DNA of 47,341 bases, taken from Nitrospinota bacterium (GTDB lineage Bacteria > Nitrospirota > Nitrospiria > Nitrospirales > UBA8639). The notes beneath the pieces were generated by a model that had not been told where the DNA came from, did no database searches, and was given only the letters and a program-made list of their open reading frames with translations. The translations under genes were made by a program, and so were the position numbers. Where the stretch lies: the NCBI GenBank assembly GCA_022572725.1, contig JACZVJ010000008.1, forward strand, positions 1 through 47,341. Direction: 5' to 3'. The stretch's first letter is position 1; each line of letters starts with the position of its first letter. This document shows, piece by piece, positions 8,610-18,383 of this stretch.

Positions 8610-8993
8610 GTGGCAAAGCCAACCTACAAGCGGGCTGAGCGGGTTGCCGACCAAATTCGCGTGGAGGTGGCGGATATTCTTGCTCGAAAATCAAAGGATC
8701 CCAGGCTGGCTTCAGTCACAGTCACGAATGTGAAAGTCACCAATGATCTGAGGATCGCTCGGGTTTATGTGACCACTTTCCGCGATGGCTCGGAGGCTCA
8801 GGAGGTCCATAAAGGGCTGGAACGTGCGAATGGTTTCATTCGGGCGGAACTGGGACGTCGATTGGGCTTACGCTACACCCCTGAAATAACTTTTAGACCG
8901 GATTTAAGCGAGGCCGGTACGGAGCGAATTTTGCAACTCCTTGATGAGTTACGGCCCCGGGAGGAAACCCAGGGAACCCCAGGACTGGGTTAG
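8610..8993 (+). CDS. rbfA: 30S ribosome-binding factor RbfA
   Basis: The 127-residue product has the KH-like RbfA fold: KRAERVADQIRVEVADIL at the N-terminus, DPRLASVTVTNVKVTNDLRIARVYVT in the middle and the C-terminal RLGLRYTPEITFRPD block. It acts in late 30S maturation and 16S 5'-end processing. The start is GTG (8610), the only in-frame start that keeps the conserved N-terminus (AKPTYKRAERV). It lies 28 bases after ylxP and just before truB. Confidence 0.95.
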   Translation: MAKPTYKRAERVADQIRVEVADILARKSKDPRLASVTVTNVKVTNDLRIARVYVTTFRDGSEAQEVHKGLERANGFIRAELGRRLGLRYTPEITFRPDLSEAGTERILQLLDELRPREETQGTPGLG

Positions 8994-9023
8994 TCGCACC
9001 ACTGGGTGGTCAGGAAGGTTATG

Positions 9024-10013
9024 ATGAGTATTGCGGAGCCAATCCAAATCGGCCAGGCTCTCAATCGGGATGGTGTGCTCAACCTGAATAAGCCGGCAGG
9101 GTGGACCTCCCATGATGTGGTGGCCAGGTTGAGGAAGGTCCTCGGGGTTCGCAAGATTGGGCATGCGGGGACATTGGATCCTCCAGCCACCGGGGTTCTC
9201 CCCATTCTGGTTGGCAAGGGGACAAGGGTTGCCGAACTGTTAATTGATTGGGATAAGGAGTATGAAGCCGTGTTACGACTCGGTCAGGTCACGGAAACCC
9301 AGGATGGTACGGGAACTGTGGTCCTCGAGCGTTCCACTCAAAACCTGAAGGAGGAGACTATCCGATCGGTTGTTGCCCAGTTCCAAGGGAGACTTCGGCA
9401 GATTCCACCGATGTATTCCGCGATTAAAATCGGGGGAACCCCCCTTTACAAAATGGCTCGGGCCGGCCGAACCGTGGAGCGCCCAGCCCGCTGGATCACA
9501 GTTCAACAGATTGAAATTCAGTCCATCCAAGGCCGCGATGTCTCTTTTAGGGTGGCCTGCTCTAAAGGAACATATATCCGGACGTTATGCGACGATATCG
9601 GCGAACGATTGGGTGTGGGAGGACACCTGCTTCACCTCGTGCGAACCAGGGTTGGGCCCCTCCATGTGGGTCAAGCCGTCTCCCTCGATGACGTAGAAAG
9701 GGAATCTGCCTTGAGTGAGGGGTCTTTTTCCTTTCTGAGCCTTGATGTGGTATTGGGAAGTCTCCCCGCAGTAGTTGTGGACCCAGAGGCTGTCCCCCGA
9801 GCCTTGAATGGTGCTTTGGTTCCTGTCTCGGCGTTGTCGGGCGAACTTGGTCGGATTCTGCCAGATGCGACTGAAGGGAAAATGTTTCGTGTCAAGGATG
9901 AGGGTGGCCGGTTGCTTGGGCTCGGAAAAACATCCTTGCATGCCCGGGATGACTGTGAAAGTGCCGGTTGGTTTTCAATGGTCAAGGTGTTCGTGGCGAG
10001 GTCAACCTCGTGA
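9024..10013 (+). CDS. truB: tRNA pseudouridine-55 synthase TruB
   Basis: TruB converts U55 in the T loop of tRNAs to pseudouridine. The product shows GVLNLNKPAGWTSHDVV and HAGTLDPPATGVLP, with the catalytic aspartate at residue 52 from this start, then YEAVLRLGQVTETQDGTG, the TPLYKMARAG segment and CSKGTYIRTLCDDIG. ATG 9024 is chosen because GGAAGG ends 5 bases upstream; ATG 9021 and GTG 9006 are possible alternatives. It continues the infB-rbfA block and is about 330 residues, the normal length. Confidence 0.96.
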   Translation: MSIAEPIQIGQALNRDGVLNLNKPAGWTSHDVVARLRKVLGVRKIGHAGTLDPPATGVLPILVGKGTRVAELLIDWDKEYEAVLRLGQVTETQDGTGTVVLERSTQNLKEETIRSVVAQFQGRLRQIPPMYSAIKIGGTPLYKMARAGRTVERPARWITVQQIEIQSIQGRDVSFRVACSKGTYIRTLCDDIGERLGVGGHLLHLVRTRVGPLHVGQAVSLDDVERESALSEGSFSFLSLDVVLGSLPAVVVDPEAVPRALNGALVPVSALSGELGRILPDATEGKMFRVKDEGGRLLGLGKTSLHARDDCESAGWFSMVKVFVARSTS

Positions 10014-10046
10014 GTGCGGTTGTGCTTTTGAACTCCGGGGCCTCCC

Positions 10047-10062
10047 AGGCTGTTGAAAAACC
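10047..10062. repeat. Remnant of the MITE terminal repeat
   Basis: AGGCTGTTGAAAAACC, 33 bases after the truB stop, matches the terminal repeat seen at 30651, 304 and 37039. No second end is found nearby. The surrounding gap (10014-10261) also holds CCCCTTTCGAGGGG and GGCCTGGTGGGCC hairpins before rpsO, which could be leader structure; no gene is seen there. Confidence 0.5.
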
Positions 10063-10261
10063 TGTATGGGGTATGCCTATTTCGAGAACGTTGGGGGGTG
10101 TTCCCCTTTCGAGGGGTCAGGGACCCGGCCTGGTGGGCCGTCTTAGGGCGTAAGCCACTGGGAAAGCGAGGTGTTGGGGTTTTGCATGGCCCTACTAGGA
10201 GCTAGGTGGGCGCTCTTCAGCGAATGAATGAGAATGATTAAGTAAGAAGGAGGACGGGTGA

Positions 10262-10531
10262 ATGGGGCTTACAAAGGCAGCAAAGACGGATATTGTCCGT
10301 CCGTTTCAACACCATGATCGTGATTCGGGGTCTTCTGGAGTGCAAATTGCCGTGTTGACGAATCGGATTAATTATTTGACTGAACACCTTAAATTGCACA
10401 AGAAGGATCACCATTCCAGGCATGGCTTATTGAATATGGTCAGCCGGCGTCGGCGATTACTTGATTACCTCCACCGGGTTGACCCAGCGAAGTATCGGGG
10501 GCTACTCACAGCTTTGGGATTAAGAAAGTAA
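10262..10531 (+). CDS. rpsO: 30S ribosomal protein S15
   Basis: The 89-residue product is a typical S15: [34 protein letters not shown], the [25 protein letters not shown] core that contacts 16S helices 20-22, and a C-terminal LGLRK. The start ATG follows a strong AAGGAGG about 9 bases upstream. rpsO directly precedes pnp, as in many bacteria. S15 often regulates its own mRNA, and the structured 248-base leader would be the place for this, but I cannot identify a known element. Confidence 0.98.
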   Translation: MGLTKAAKTDIVRPFQHHDRDSGSSGVQIAVLTNRINYLTEHLKLHKKDHHSRHGLLNMVSRRRRLLDYLHRVDPAKYRGLLTALGLRK

Positions 10532-10681
10532 CTAAGGGACAGTCGGCTTATTGGCCGCTGGAATTCACGAACTGGGTTGTTCGGAACGGAAAATTGTCCA
10601 GCAAGGGATGCTTGTGGGGCGTGAAGGGAAAATGTGGCTGTGGTTGTAAGGACCAGTGGGAGAGGCAGGGAGGAGTGAAAG

Positions 10682-12787
10682 ATGGTGAATGTTGTTGAAA
10701 TGGAAGTGGCAGGGCGTCTGCTACGTTTAGAGACGGGACGGATGGCCAGGCAAGCGGATGGGGCGGTGTTGGCCTCCTATGGGGATACAATGGTATTGGC
10801 TACGGCTGTCGCCTCAAAGACTTTAAAGCCGGATAGGGATTTTCTTCCCTTGACGGTCAACTACCAGGAAAAGGCCTACGCGGCCGGTAAAATTCCAGGT
10901 GGATTTTTTAAACGGGAGGGAGCCCCGTCAGAAAAAGAAGTCCTGACGAGTCGGTTGATCGACCGTCCTGTGCGTCCGTTATTTCCGGACGGTTACTATT
11001 ATGAAACGCAAGTCATTGTTTCGGTGCTTTCTGCTGATCAGACCATGACCTCGGATATTGTCGGTATCACTGCTGCGTCGGCTGCCTTGGCTATTTCTGA
11101 TATCCCGTTTGGCGGCCCTTTGGCGGGCATAAGGGTTGGCCGAGTGGGTGGGGAATTTGTCATCAATCCCGACATGCAGACCTTAGCCCGAAGTGATCTT
11201 GACCTTGTGGTGGCTGGGACCGAGGAAGCGATCATGATGGTGGAAGCCCAGGCTAATGGGCAACCAGAGGCTGTGATAATCGAGGCTCTTGGGTTGGCCC
11301 ATGTGAATATTAAGAAGATTGTGGCGAAGATTTTGGAGCTTAAAACTCTAGTGGGGAAAGTGAAGCGGGTTGTTGAGGTTGAGCCGATCAATGAAGATCT
11401 ACGGGCTGAGGTCAGACAATTGGTGGCCAGTCCGATTCGGGAAGCGATCTTGATACCGAATAAAATCGACCGTCAGGAACGTCTTGATCAAATCCGCCAA
11501 GAAGCAGTGGAGAAATTGGGGGGAGAGGAACCCGACAGGAGCCGCCAGGTCAAGGAAGTGTATCATTCCCTCGAATATAGCGAAGTCCGGGAAATGATCC
11601 TTAGTCGCCAGGTTCGCGCAGATGGTCGGGGCCCGACGGATATTCGTGTGATTACTTGCGAAACGGGCATTTTACCCCGAACCCATGGCTCGGCATTATT
11701 TACCAGAGGGGAGACACAGAGCCTGTCAGTTGTCACATTGGGGACGACCGACGACGAACAACGAATTGATGCTCTCGAGGGGGAATACTTTCGAACGTTC
11801 ATGCTGCACTACAATTTCCCCCCCTTTAGCGTGGGGGAAACCAAGATGTTGCGTGGGCCGGGAAGGCGAGAGATCGGACATGGGAAGCTAGCCCGGCGCG
11901 CCCTAGAATCCGTCATTCCAAGCAAGGAATCCTTTCCCTACACCATAAGAATCGTTTCCGACATTCTGGAATCCAATGGGTCTTCCTCCATGGCCACCGT
12001 CTGTGGTGGGAGCCTGGCGTTGATGGATGCTGGAGTCCCCATCAAAAATCCAGTGGCGGGAATTGCCATGGGGTTAATAAAGGAAGGGGATCGGGTGTTG
12101 ATTCTCTCGGACATTCTAGGCTTGGAAGACCATTTGGGGGACATGGATTTTAAGGTTACCGGAACGAGGCATGGGGTCACAGCCCTTCAAATGGATATTA
12201 AGGTCTCCGGCATAACTCTTGATCTCATGCGGCAGGCCTTGGAACAAGCCCGTGAGGGACGCCTCCATATCTTGGACAAAATGTTTGAATCCCTTCCCAC
12301 CCATCGTCCGGATCTAGCTCCGTATGCTCCAAGGATTTTTACGCTTCAAATCAAACAAGATAAGATTCGAGATGTGATCGGACCAGGCGGGAAAGTCATT
12401 CGGGGGATTATCGCGGAATGTGGAGTCAAGATTAATGTCGAGGACTCTGGCCAAGTGACCATTGCCGCCGTGGATGGGGCATCGGCCAAGCAAGCCATGG
12501 AGATCATTCAACGGCTCACTGAAGAGGTGGAAATCGGAAAAATCTACCTTGGGACAGTCAAGAAAATTGTTGAATTCGGAGCTTTTGTGGAGGTTTTACC
12601 CAATTTAGATGGGCTGGTGCACATCTCCCAGCTTGCCCATCATCGGGTCAAATCCGTGGCCGACGAATTGGCTGAAGGTGAGCAAGTCCTGGTCAAGGTT
12701 TTGGACATTGACAGACAAGGGAAAATTCGTCTTAGCAGAAAAGAAGCCCTCGCCGAAGCCGGAGCCTCGGCTGGTGAACCTTCCTAA
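10682..12787 (+). CDS. pnp: Polyribonucleotide nucleotidyltransferase (PNPase)
   Basis: PNPase degrades RNA phosphorolytically from the 3' end. The 701-residue product has two RNase PH domains (first about 10-145; second about 310-545, with FPPFSVGETKMLRGPGRREIGHG), a KH domain with the GPGG loop near residue 567 and an S1 domain from about 618 (GKIYLGTVKKIVEFGAFVEV). The start ATG follows GGGAGGAG. It is 150 bases after rpsO; no terminator is evident between them, so co-transcription is likely. Confidence 0.98.
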   Translation: MVNVVEMEVAGRLLRLETGRMARQADGAVLASYGDTMVLATAVASKTLKPDRDFLPLTVNYQEKAYAAGKIPGGFFKREGAPSEKEVLTSRLIDRPVRPLFPDGYYYETQVIVSVLSADQTMTSDIVGITAASAALAISDIPFGGPLAGIRVGRVGGEFVINPDMQTLARSDLDLVVAGTEEAIMMVEAQANGQPEAVIIEALGLAHVNIKKIVAKILELKTLVGKVKRVVEVEPINEDLRAEVRQLVASPIREAILIPNKIDRQERLDQIRQEAVEKLGGEEPDRSRQVKEVYHSLEYSEVREMILSRQVRADGRGPTDIRVITCETGILPRTHGSALFTRGETQSLSVVTLGTTDDEQRIDALEGEYFRTFMLHYNFPPFSVGETKMLRGPGRREIGHGKLARRALESVIPSKESFPYTIRIVSDILESNGSSSMATVCGGSLALMDAGVPIKNPVAGIAMGLIKEGDRVLILSDILGLEDHLGDMDFKVTGTRHGVTALQMDIKVSGITLDLMRQALEQAREGRLHILDKMFESLPTHRPDLAPYAPRIFTLQIKQDKIRDVIGPGGKVIRGIIAECGVKINVEDSGQVTIAAVDGASAKQAMEIIQRLTEEVEIGKIYLGTVKKIVEFGAFVEVLPNLDGLVHISQLAHHRVKSVADELAEGEQVLVKVLDIDRQGKIRLSRKEALAEAGASAGEPS

Positions 12788-12802
12788 GCTAGTGGGTACC
12801 TT

Positions 12803-14071
12803 GTGACGCGGAAAGTGCTTTTGGACAATGGTGTTCGGGTCGTGATGGAGAGGATGTCTTCTCTCAAATCGGTGGCCATTGGGATTTGGGTTAACGCGGG
12901 AGCACGAGACGAAGGGGTTGGGGAAGAGGGCATTTCCCACTTCCTTGAACATATGATGTTTAAGGGGACTCGCCGACGCTCCGCAGCTCAAATCTCTCAT
13001 GAAATTGATACCCTGGGTGGGGAAATGAATGCGTTTACCACCCACGAATCCACGACTTTTTACATAAAAGTCTTGGACCAACAAATCGCTCAGGCAGTGG
13101 ACCTCCTTTCTGATCTCTTTCATCACTCCCGCTTTGACGCCAGGGAAATTAAAAAAGAAAAACTGGTGGTGCTTGAAGAAATCCGTACGGTTCGTGATGA
13201 TCCTGAGGATTTCGTTCAGGAACTTCATGCCCGGGATGTCTTTCGTCGGCATCCCCTGGGAAGGTCCATTTTGGGTAAGCGGGCAACCATGGAACGGATA
13301 CGTCGGCGGGATCTCCGACGGTACATCCAAACCAAATATCGTCCGGAACAGACAGTTATTGCCATCGCCGGAAATTTTAGCCTCAAAGATCTCATTCCAA
13401 GGTTAAATTCTTCATTTGGGTCATGGGCCGGCGCAGCACCTCCTGTTATTTCTTCAGTGCCTCGTCACCCTCCCAAAATTCACGGGGGGACTTTTGTGCA
13501 CACCAAGCGCCTGTTACAAACCCATTTGTGTTTGGGATTTAGGGGTCTTCCCTTGGGCCACCCCGATCGCTATGCTGCGAGTACCCTGAATGCCCTTTTC
13601 GGGGGCGGGGTGAGTTCACGGCTTTTTCAGGAGATCAGGGAAAAGCGGGGCTTGGCCTATACTATTTATTCGCACCTCTCGAGTTTTTCCGATGGGGGGA
13701 TGCTGACCGTCTACGCAGCCACCAGCGCAAAGGAAGCTCCATTGGTCATCGGCTTGGTCTGTCGGGAAATCCGAAAACTTCTGAAGGAAGGGGTAGTCCC
13801 CAAGGAACTTGAGCGAACTAAAAATCAGATGAAAGGAACTTTGATGTTAGGCTTGGAAGGGACCTACGGGCGGATGAATAAGTTGGCGCGAGATGAAATT
13901 TGCCAGGGCCGTCACGTCTCGCTTCAAGAAATGGTCTCCGAAATTGACCGGGTCTCCAGGCAACAGATTCAACGGCTTAGCCGGGAACTCCTGGATTTCG
14001 ACGCCATGGCGGTGACCGCACTTGGCCCAATTTCCAAAGGAGCCTTTTCGAACGGGTTTGGGGGTCCTTAG
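12803..14071 (+). CDS. M16 family zinc metallopeptidase (processing-protease-like)
   Basis: The 422-residue product carries the inverted zinc motif HxxEH as HFLEH (residues 46-50), in the context GISHFLEHMMFKGT, with the third ligand expected in LEEIRTVRDDPED (Glu125/126). The C-terminal half contains the usual FGGGVSSRLFQEIREKRGLAY segment. It is an active-type member of the pitrilysin/mitochondrial-processing-peptidase group. The start is GTG 12803, 15 bases after pnp; this pairing with pnp is common (E. coli lacks it, Bacillus has mlpA/ymxG). The substrate is unknown. Confidence 0.93.
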   Translation: MTRKVLLDNGVRVVMERMSSLKSVAIGIWVNAGARDEGVGEEGISHFLEHMMFKGTRRRSAAQISHEIDTLGGEMNAFTTHESTTFYIKVLDQQIAQAVDLLSDLFHHSRFDAREIKKEKLVVLEEIRTVRDDPEDFVQELHARDVFRRHPLGRSILGKRATMERIRRRDLRRYIQTKYRPEQTVIAIAGNFSLKDLIPRLNSSFGSWAGAAPPVISSVPRHPPKIHGGTFVHTKRLLQTHLCLGFRGLPLGHPDRYAASTLNALFGGGVSSRLFQEIREKRGLAYTIYSHLSSFSDGGMLTVYAATSAKEAPLVIGLVCREIRKLLKEGVVPKELERTKNQMKGTLMLGLEGTYGRMNKLARDEICQGRHVSLQEMVSEIDRVSRQQIQRLSRELLDFDAMAVTALGPISKGAFSNGFGGP

Positions 14072-14088
14072 GCTTCAAGGCCAGCCTC

Positions 14089-14117
14089 TTGACATCGTCA
14101 CCCTGGATGAGTAGCAT
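14089..14117 (+). promoter_or_regulatory. Predicted sigma70-type promoter for the exported-protein gene
   Basis: TTGACA (14089-14094), a 17-base spacer and TAGCAT (14112-14117) precede the gene at 14215 by about 100 bases. The -35 is perfect and the -10 matches four of six positions. Confidence 0.5.
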
Positions 14118-14214
14118 GGGGCCCTTGAAATTAGCCATTCGACCTAGAAAGCGAAAAAACTTGAGTCGTTCGTTGTTTTCATAATGTTATCTTTAAGTAT
14201 AAGGAGGGAGAAGA

Positions 14215-14781
14215 ATGAAGAAGTCATTATTCCATGGAGGAGTTGTTGCTCTCTTTGCCATCGGTTTGACTTTTGGATTCCTCGGCACAGCGGAGGCGGC
14301 AAAAAAGAGCATCTTTGGTCCCTGCTCGACCAGTAAAAAGTGCAAGGACACACCAATCGCACCCGCCACCATTGGCAGCATGACCCTGGCTGCCACGCCG
14401 GTGTCTAGCTTGAAAGGCCGAGTTTTTGGTCATTGGGCCGACAATGAAAAGGGGGAGATCATGTTTGGCATCCAGTATTGGAATACGTCGGAGCCCGCTG
14501 AAGTAGGCGTCAATGCCCCCGGCCGAGCCTCTGATGACCGGGACGTGAGCATTCCTGATCCGTTGACGGTGTGTTGTGCCTGGGGGTTTGAGGGAGGAGA
14601 GTCGGAGGTTAATAATGCTTACGCCGGATGGTATACTCCTCAAACCGTCGTTCGGTTGCGGGTGAAGGATGCGTCTTTAATGAATCAATTGAATGCAGCA
14701 ACCCAAAATTTGGTGGCTATAGAAGTGCAGTTGGATGGGAATACCGTCACGAGTTTCAAAGTTCTTAGTGGAGATGATTAA
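14215..14781 (+). CDS. Exported protein of unknown function (188 residues)
   Basis: A classical signal peptide (residues 1-28: MKKS, a hydrophobic core, then GTAEA-A) leads into a mature protein with Cys39 and Cys43-type paired cysteines (PCSTSKKCKD) and a Cys-Cys pair in VCCAWGF. Positions with G, W and Y recur (FGHWADNEKGEIMFGIQYW, AYAGWYTPQTVVRLRV), suggesting a small beta-rich periplasmic or surface protein. The ATG follows AAGGAGGGAG, a very strong ribosome-binding site, so high expression is plausible. I do not recognise a family. It precedes another exported protein gene in the same direction. Confidence 0.8.
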   Translation: MKKSLFHGGVVALFAIGLTFGFLGTAEAAKKSIFGPCSTSKKCKDTPIAPATIGSMTLAATPVSSLKGRVFGHWADNEKGEIMFGIQYWNTSEPAEVGVNAPGRASDDRDVSIPDPLTVCCAWGFEGGESEVNNAYAGWYTPQTVVRLRVKDASLMNQLNAATQNLVAIEVQLDGNTVTSFKVLSGDD

Positions 14782-14871
14782 GGACTAAAAACCAGCCTCC
14801 CCGGAATGGGGTTGGCAGGAATATTCTAGAATCAAATGTGGCCTTATCTTTTACAAGAGGAGGAAGCTATT

Positions 14872-15543
14872 ATGAAACTCCGGATGACAGGTTTGGTAGC
14901 ATTGGTTGCCATCGCCTTAGTGATTGGGCTGGTCTCCAGTGCTTTTGCTATTGAGGCTTTCCAAGAACGATTTGAGTGGGGAGACCTCAGTCAACCAACC
15001 ACTCTTCATGCTCGTATCTCCGTCGTGGACCCTTACGACAAAGCAGCCTGGATTAACGTCGCCGTGTTTGGGGGAAATTCAGAAAGCGGGCTTTACTGGC
15101 AGACATATTTTCCCGGGAAGAATTTAAAAGTTTATCCGGCAAACGATAAGGTTTGGAATCAACTCCAATCTCTTGGGACAGACCAACATGGACAAGCGGT
15201 AGGGGAAAAAACCCGTGGCTCAAAATACACCTTGGTTGAATTGGTGATTCAGGAGACTTCACAAAACCACCGGGTTGTGACCTCAATCAAGAAAATCAAG
15301 GAGGTTGCCGGTACTCCCGCTAACCCGAGGAGCATTCATAGCCTACGCACCATCAGCCAAGTTCAGGCGATGGAGGATGAGCATTGGCCAGCCAACAGCC
15401 GGATGAGGTATGATGTGATGATTCCTGGTGGACCTCCAATTGCAGGGTTTATTCCCAACTCCGACCAGAGCGCGCACATGTCCAAGCGCAGCCAAAACGA
15501 CGACGGGTTTGGACACGATACCAACTATAAATATAATAAGTAA
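14872..15543 (+). CDS. Exported protein of unknown function (223 residues)
   Basis: The start ATG at 14872 follows GAGGAGGAAG and begins a signal peptide (MKLRMTGLVALVAIALVIG...SSAFA, cleavage near residue 26); an in-frame ATG 12 codons upstream would spoil it. The mature part is polar, without cysteines, and ends in a His/Asn/Lys-rich tail (HDTNYKYNK). No domain is recognised. It follows the previous exported gene by 90 bases containing a weak C/G-rich hairpin, and both are closed by the strong terminator at 15572-15610, so they probably form one transcription unit. Confidence 0.78.
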   Translation: MKLRMTGLVALVAIALVIGLVSSAFAIEAFQERFEWGDLSQPTTLHARISVVDPYDKAAWINVAVFGGNSESGLYWQTYFPGKNLKVYPANDKVWNQLQSLGTDQHGQAVGEKTRGSKYTLVELVIQETSQNHRVVTSIKKIKEVAGTPANPRSIHSLRTISQVQAMEDEHWPANSRMRYDVMIPGGPPIAGFIPNSDQSAHMSKRSQNDDGFGHDTNYKYNK

Positions 15544-15571
15544 GATAGTCCTCAAAGGTTCGCGATCATTC

Positions 15572-15610
15572 AAAAGGCGGGGCTCGAATCACCGGGCCCC
15601 GCCTTTTTTT
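15572..15610. terminator. Strong bidirectional intrinsic terminator
   Basis: AAAA-GGCGGGGC (15572-15583) and GCCCCGCC-TTTTTTT (15596-15610) form an 8 bp GC stem extended by A/T pairs around a 12-base loop. It lies between the plus-strand exported genes and the end of mutS on the minus strand, whose stop codon it overlaps, and can serve both. Confidence 0.9.
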
Positions 15611-18239
15611 ATTCAGAATCCAGGCGACGTTGAAGGTCGGCTAAACGATTGAGGGCTTCCAGCGGGGTCATGGAAAACAGGTCCATTTGCTTCATCTCTT
15701 GAATGATGGGGTGGGGTTCAGGAAGTGTGGGATCACTGGCTTCAGGACAATTATCTATGGGAGTGGGCTCAGATGATTCTGACCGCTCCAATTGATTTAA
15801 GACTTCCTTGGCCCGGTGAATGATTTGAAGAGGGAGACCGGCCAGGGTCGCGACATGGATTCCATAGCTTCGGTCTGATTTTCCTTGAACAATCTTTCGA
15901 AGGAAAATGATGGTTTCGTTTTCTTCCTTCACCGACACGGTATAATTTTTGACCCCCCCCCGTAAGCTTTCCAACCTCGTCATTTCATGAAAATGGGTCG
16001 CAAAGAGAGTTCGTGCCCCAAGCTGGGTCCGGTCTTGAATGAATTCAGCCACTGCCCAGGCGATGCTGAGCCCATCATAGGTGCTGGTCCCCCGACCGAT
16101 TTCATCGAGGAGAATTAAGCTTCGGGGTGTAGCAGCTTCCAATAATCTGGCGGTTTCCGTCATTTCCACCATGAAGGTGCTTTGCCCTGCTGCCAGATTG
16201 TCAGAGGCCCCCACGCGGGTGAAGATTCGATCGACCAACCCGATTTGTGCCTTGGAAGCCGGGACAAAGCTCCCCAGATGAGCCATGAGGACAATGAGGC
16301 CGGTTTGTCGGAGATAGGTGCTCTTCCCGGCCATATTTGGCCCAGTAATCAGCAGAAGACGGTTGGTGTCCAGGTCAAGGTATGTATCATTTGGAATGAA
16401 CCCCCCTGGAAGATTCATCCGTTCAACTACCGGGTGCCGGCCATCAAGAATACTGATCGTTCCTCTTTCATCAATTTCTGGACAGACATACCGATTCAAC
16501 GCGGCAGCCTCTGCGAAGGCGGTGATCACATCGAGTGTGGCCAGGCGTCTGGCCATGGTTTGAGTTCGGACGGTTTCCTTGGCCACCTGCTGTCGAATGC
16601 GGGAAAAGAGGTCTTGCTCAAGACTACGAAGCTTCAGGTTGGCTCCCGTCACTTGATCTTCCAGCCTCTGCAATTCCTCGGTGGTGAACCGCTCGGCATT
16701 GGCCAAGGTTTGCTTGCGAATAAAGTCTTCGGGGACCCGCCCCAGTTTGGTTTTGGTCACCTCAAAGTAATACCCAAACACCTGGTTGAATTTGACCTTT
16801 AACGATTCGATCCCGGTCCGCCTTCGTTCCCGGTTCTCTAAATCAGCGATCAATTTCATGCCGTCTCTTGCGGCTTGGCACAGGCTGTCGAGCTGGGGAT
16901 CATACCCATCCCGAATAATTCCTCCCTCCCGCATTGAGTGTGGGGCATCTGGCAGAATGGAGTTCTCGATGAGAGCCCGGATATCGTCGAGATTGTCCCA
17001 TGCAGCACAGAGGTTTTTGAGAAAAGGACATTGGACCGATTCCAAAAATGACCAAACCTTAGGCAGCGTTTGAAGGGACTGTTTTAAGGCCAGAAGTTCT
17101 CGAGGGCTAGCGGTGGCCATGGAAACCCGGCTGGTAAGACGTTCAAGATCTTGAACTAATTTAAACGTGGTCCGGAGTCCTGAACGCATGGGTAAATTTC
17201 GAGTTAACTCCGAGACGGCATCGAGCCGCGCTTGAATTGGGGTAACTTCAACCAAGGGGCGGATGATCCACTGGCGCAGGAGGCGGCTCCCCATAGGGGT
17301 CACGGTCCGGTCAAGAACCGAGAGGAGGGTCGCACAGTCCTGTCCCTCCAAGAGAGGATGAATGAGTTCTAGATTCCGAATGGTCATGCTGTCCAAGAGC
17401 ATTTCTCGATCGGGCCGACGAACATGGGGCCGCTGAACGTGGTGGTGGCTTATGGTGGGCTGGGTTTCCCGGAGATACTGCAAAATAGCGCCCGCAGCTT
17501 GCACGCTGACGGTTAGGGTCTGTACACCCAAATCCTTCAAACTGGCGGTCTGGAATTGCTTTTGAAGAAGATGGGAGCAATTTTCCCAATCGAACCAGGA
17601 CGGATCCTGGCCTGCGACACGAGGAAACTTTAACCCAGCCATGAGCTCTCGGAATTCTGGGGGAAGCCCCTCCGACCCGTCTGGGAAAATCAGTTCCTGG
17701 GGAGCCACTCTAATGAGCTCATCGATGGTGGCTTCCTGGGCGTGCCTACCCGAAAATTCAGAAATGGAAAATTCCCCTGTTGAGAGATCGAGTATGGCTA
17801 GTCCGAATTGCCTCCCCTGAGTCGGGGTTGGTTCGGAGCAGCACACAGCCGCCAGAAAGCTGGATTCCTTGGATTCAAGCAGTTCGGCATCGAACAGGGT
17901 TCCGGGAGTATACAGGCGGACCACCTCACGCCTGACTAACCCTTTTGCCAGTTTGGGATCTTCTACTTGTTCACAGAGAGCCACGGTTCGACCGGTTTTG
18001 AGCAGTTTTGAAATGTAGCCTCCTGCAGCATGGTAGGGAACACCACAAAGGGGGACGGGATGAGCGCTGGTCTTTTCCCGGGAAGTCAGGGCGATATTCA
18101 GAATACTCGACGCCTCTTCCGCATCCTCGAAAAACATTTCATAGAAGTCCCCGACTCGAAAAAACACAATGGCTTCTTGGTAGGTCCGTTTAATTTCACG
18201 GTACTGGAGCATTAAAGGAGTGAGGTCCGACTCAGTCAT
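15609..18239 (-). CDS. mutS: DNA mismatch repair protein MutS
   Basis: MutS recognises base mismatches and starts methyl-independent or methyl-directed repair with MutL. The 876-residue product has the mismatch-binding motif FFRVGDFYEMF with Phe32-Tyr33-Glu34, connector, core and clamp domains, and a C-terminal ABC-type ATPase: Walker A GPNMAGKS at 633-640, Walker B LILLDEIGRGTST and the ATHFHEMTRL switch. Length fits the family (E. coli 853). It is transcribed alone on the minus strand; mutL is not in the window. Confidence 0.98.
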   Translation of the reverse strand: MTESDLTPLMLQYREIKRTYQEAIVFFRVGDFYEMFFEDAEEASSILNIALTSREKTSAHPVPLCGVPYHAAGGYISKLLKTGRTVALCEQVEDPKLAKGLVRREVVRLYTPGTLFDAELLESKESSFLAAVCCSEPTPTQGRQFGLAILDLSTGEFSISEFSGRHAQEATIDELIRVAPQELIFPDGSEGLPPEFRELMAGLKFPRVAGQDPSWFDWENCSHLLQKQFQTASLKDLGVQTLTVSVQAAGAILQYLRETQPTISHHHVQRPHVRRPDREMLLDSMTIRNLELIHPLLEGQDCATLLSVLDRTVTPMGSRLLRQWIIRPLVEVTPIQARLDAVSELTRNLPMRSGLRTTFKLVQDLERLTSRVSMATASPRELLALKQSLQTLPKVWSFLESVQCPFLKNLCAAWDNLDDIRALIENSILPDAPHSMREGGIIRDGYDPQLDSLCQAARDGMKLIADLENRERRRTGIESLKVKFNQVFGYYFEVTKTKLGRVPEDFIRKQTLANAERFTTEELQRLEDQVTGANLKLRSLEQDLFSRIRQQVAKETVRTQTMARRLATLDVITAFAEAAALNRYVCPEIDERGTISILDGRHPVVERMNLPGGFIPNDTYLDLDTNRLLLITGPNMAGKSTYLRQTGLIVLMAHLGSFVPASKAQIGLVDRIFTRVGASDNLAAGQSTFMVEMTETARLLEAATPRSLILLDEIGRGTSTYDGLSIAWAVAEFIQDRTQLGARTLFATHFHEMTRLESLRGGVKNYTVSVKEENETIIFLRKIVQGKSDRSYGIHVATLAGLPLQIIHRAKEVLNQLERSESSEPTPIDNCPEASDPTLPEPHPIIQEMKQMDLFSMTPLEALNRLADLQRRLDSE

Positions 18240-18383
18240 GAGAGCGATTCGCTGCGTAATGGAACCTTAGCCCTAAAGGCATGGGGGCCTTGCCTCTTGG
18301 TCGTGGGAACATGTGATTGAGCAAAGCGTTGGGTGATTTGGTGGTGAGCTGGGTCGCCTTTTCTCACATGGGGGGTGACATGG

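Noticed and set aside
12605-13330. 241-residue minus-strand frame across pnp and the peptidase gene
   Set aside because: It is antisense to the certain S1 domain of PNPase and the HxxEH domain.
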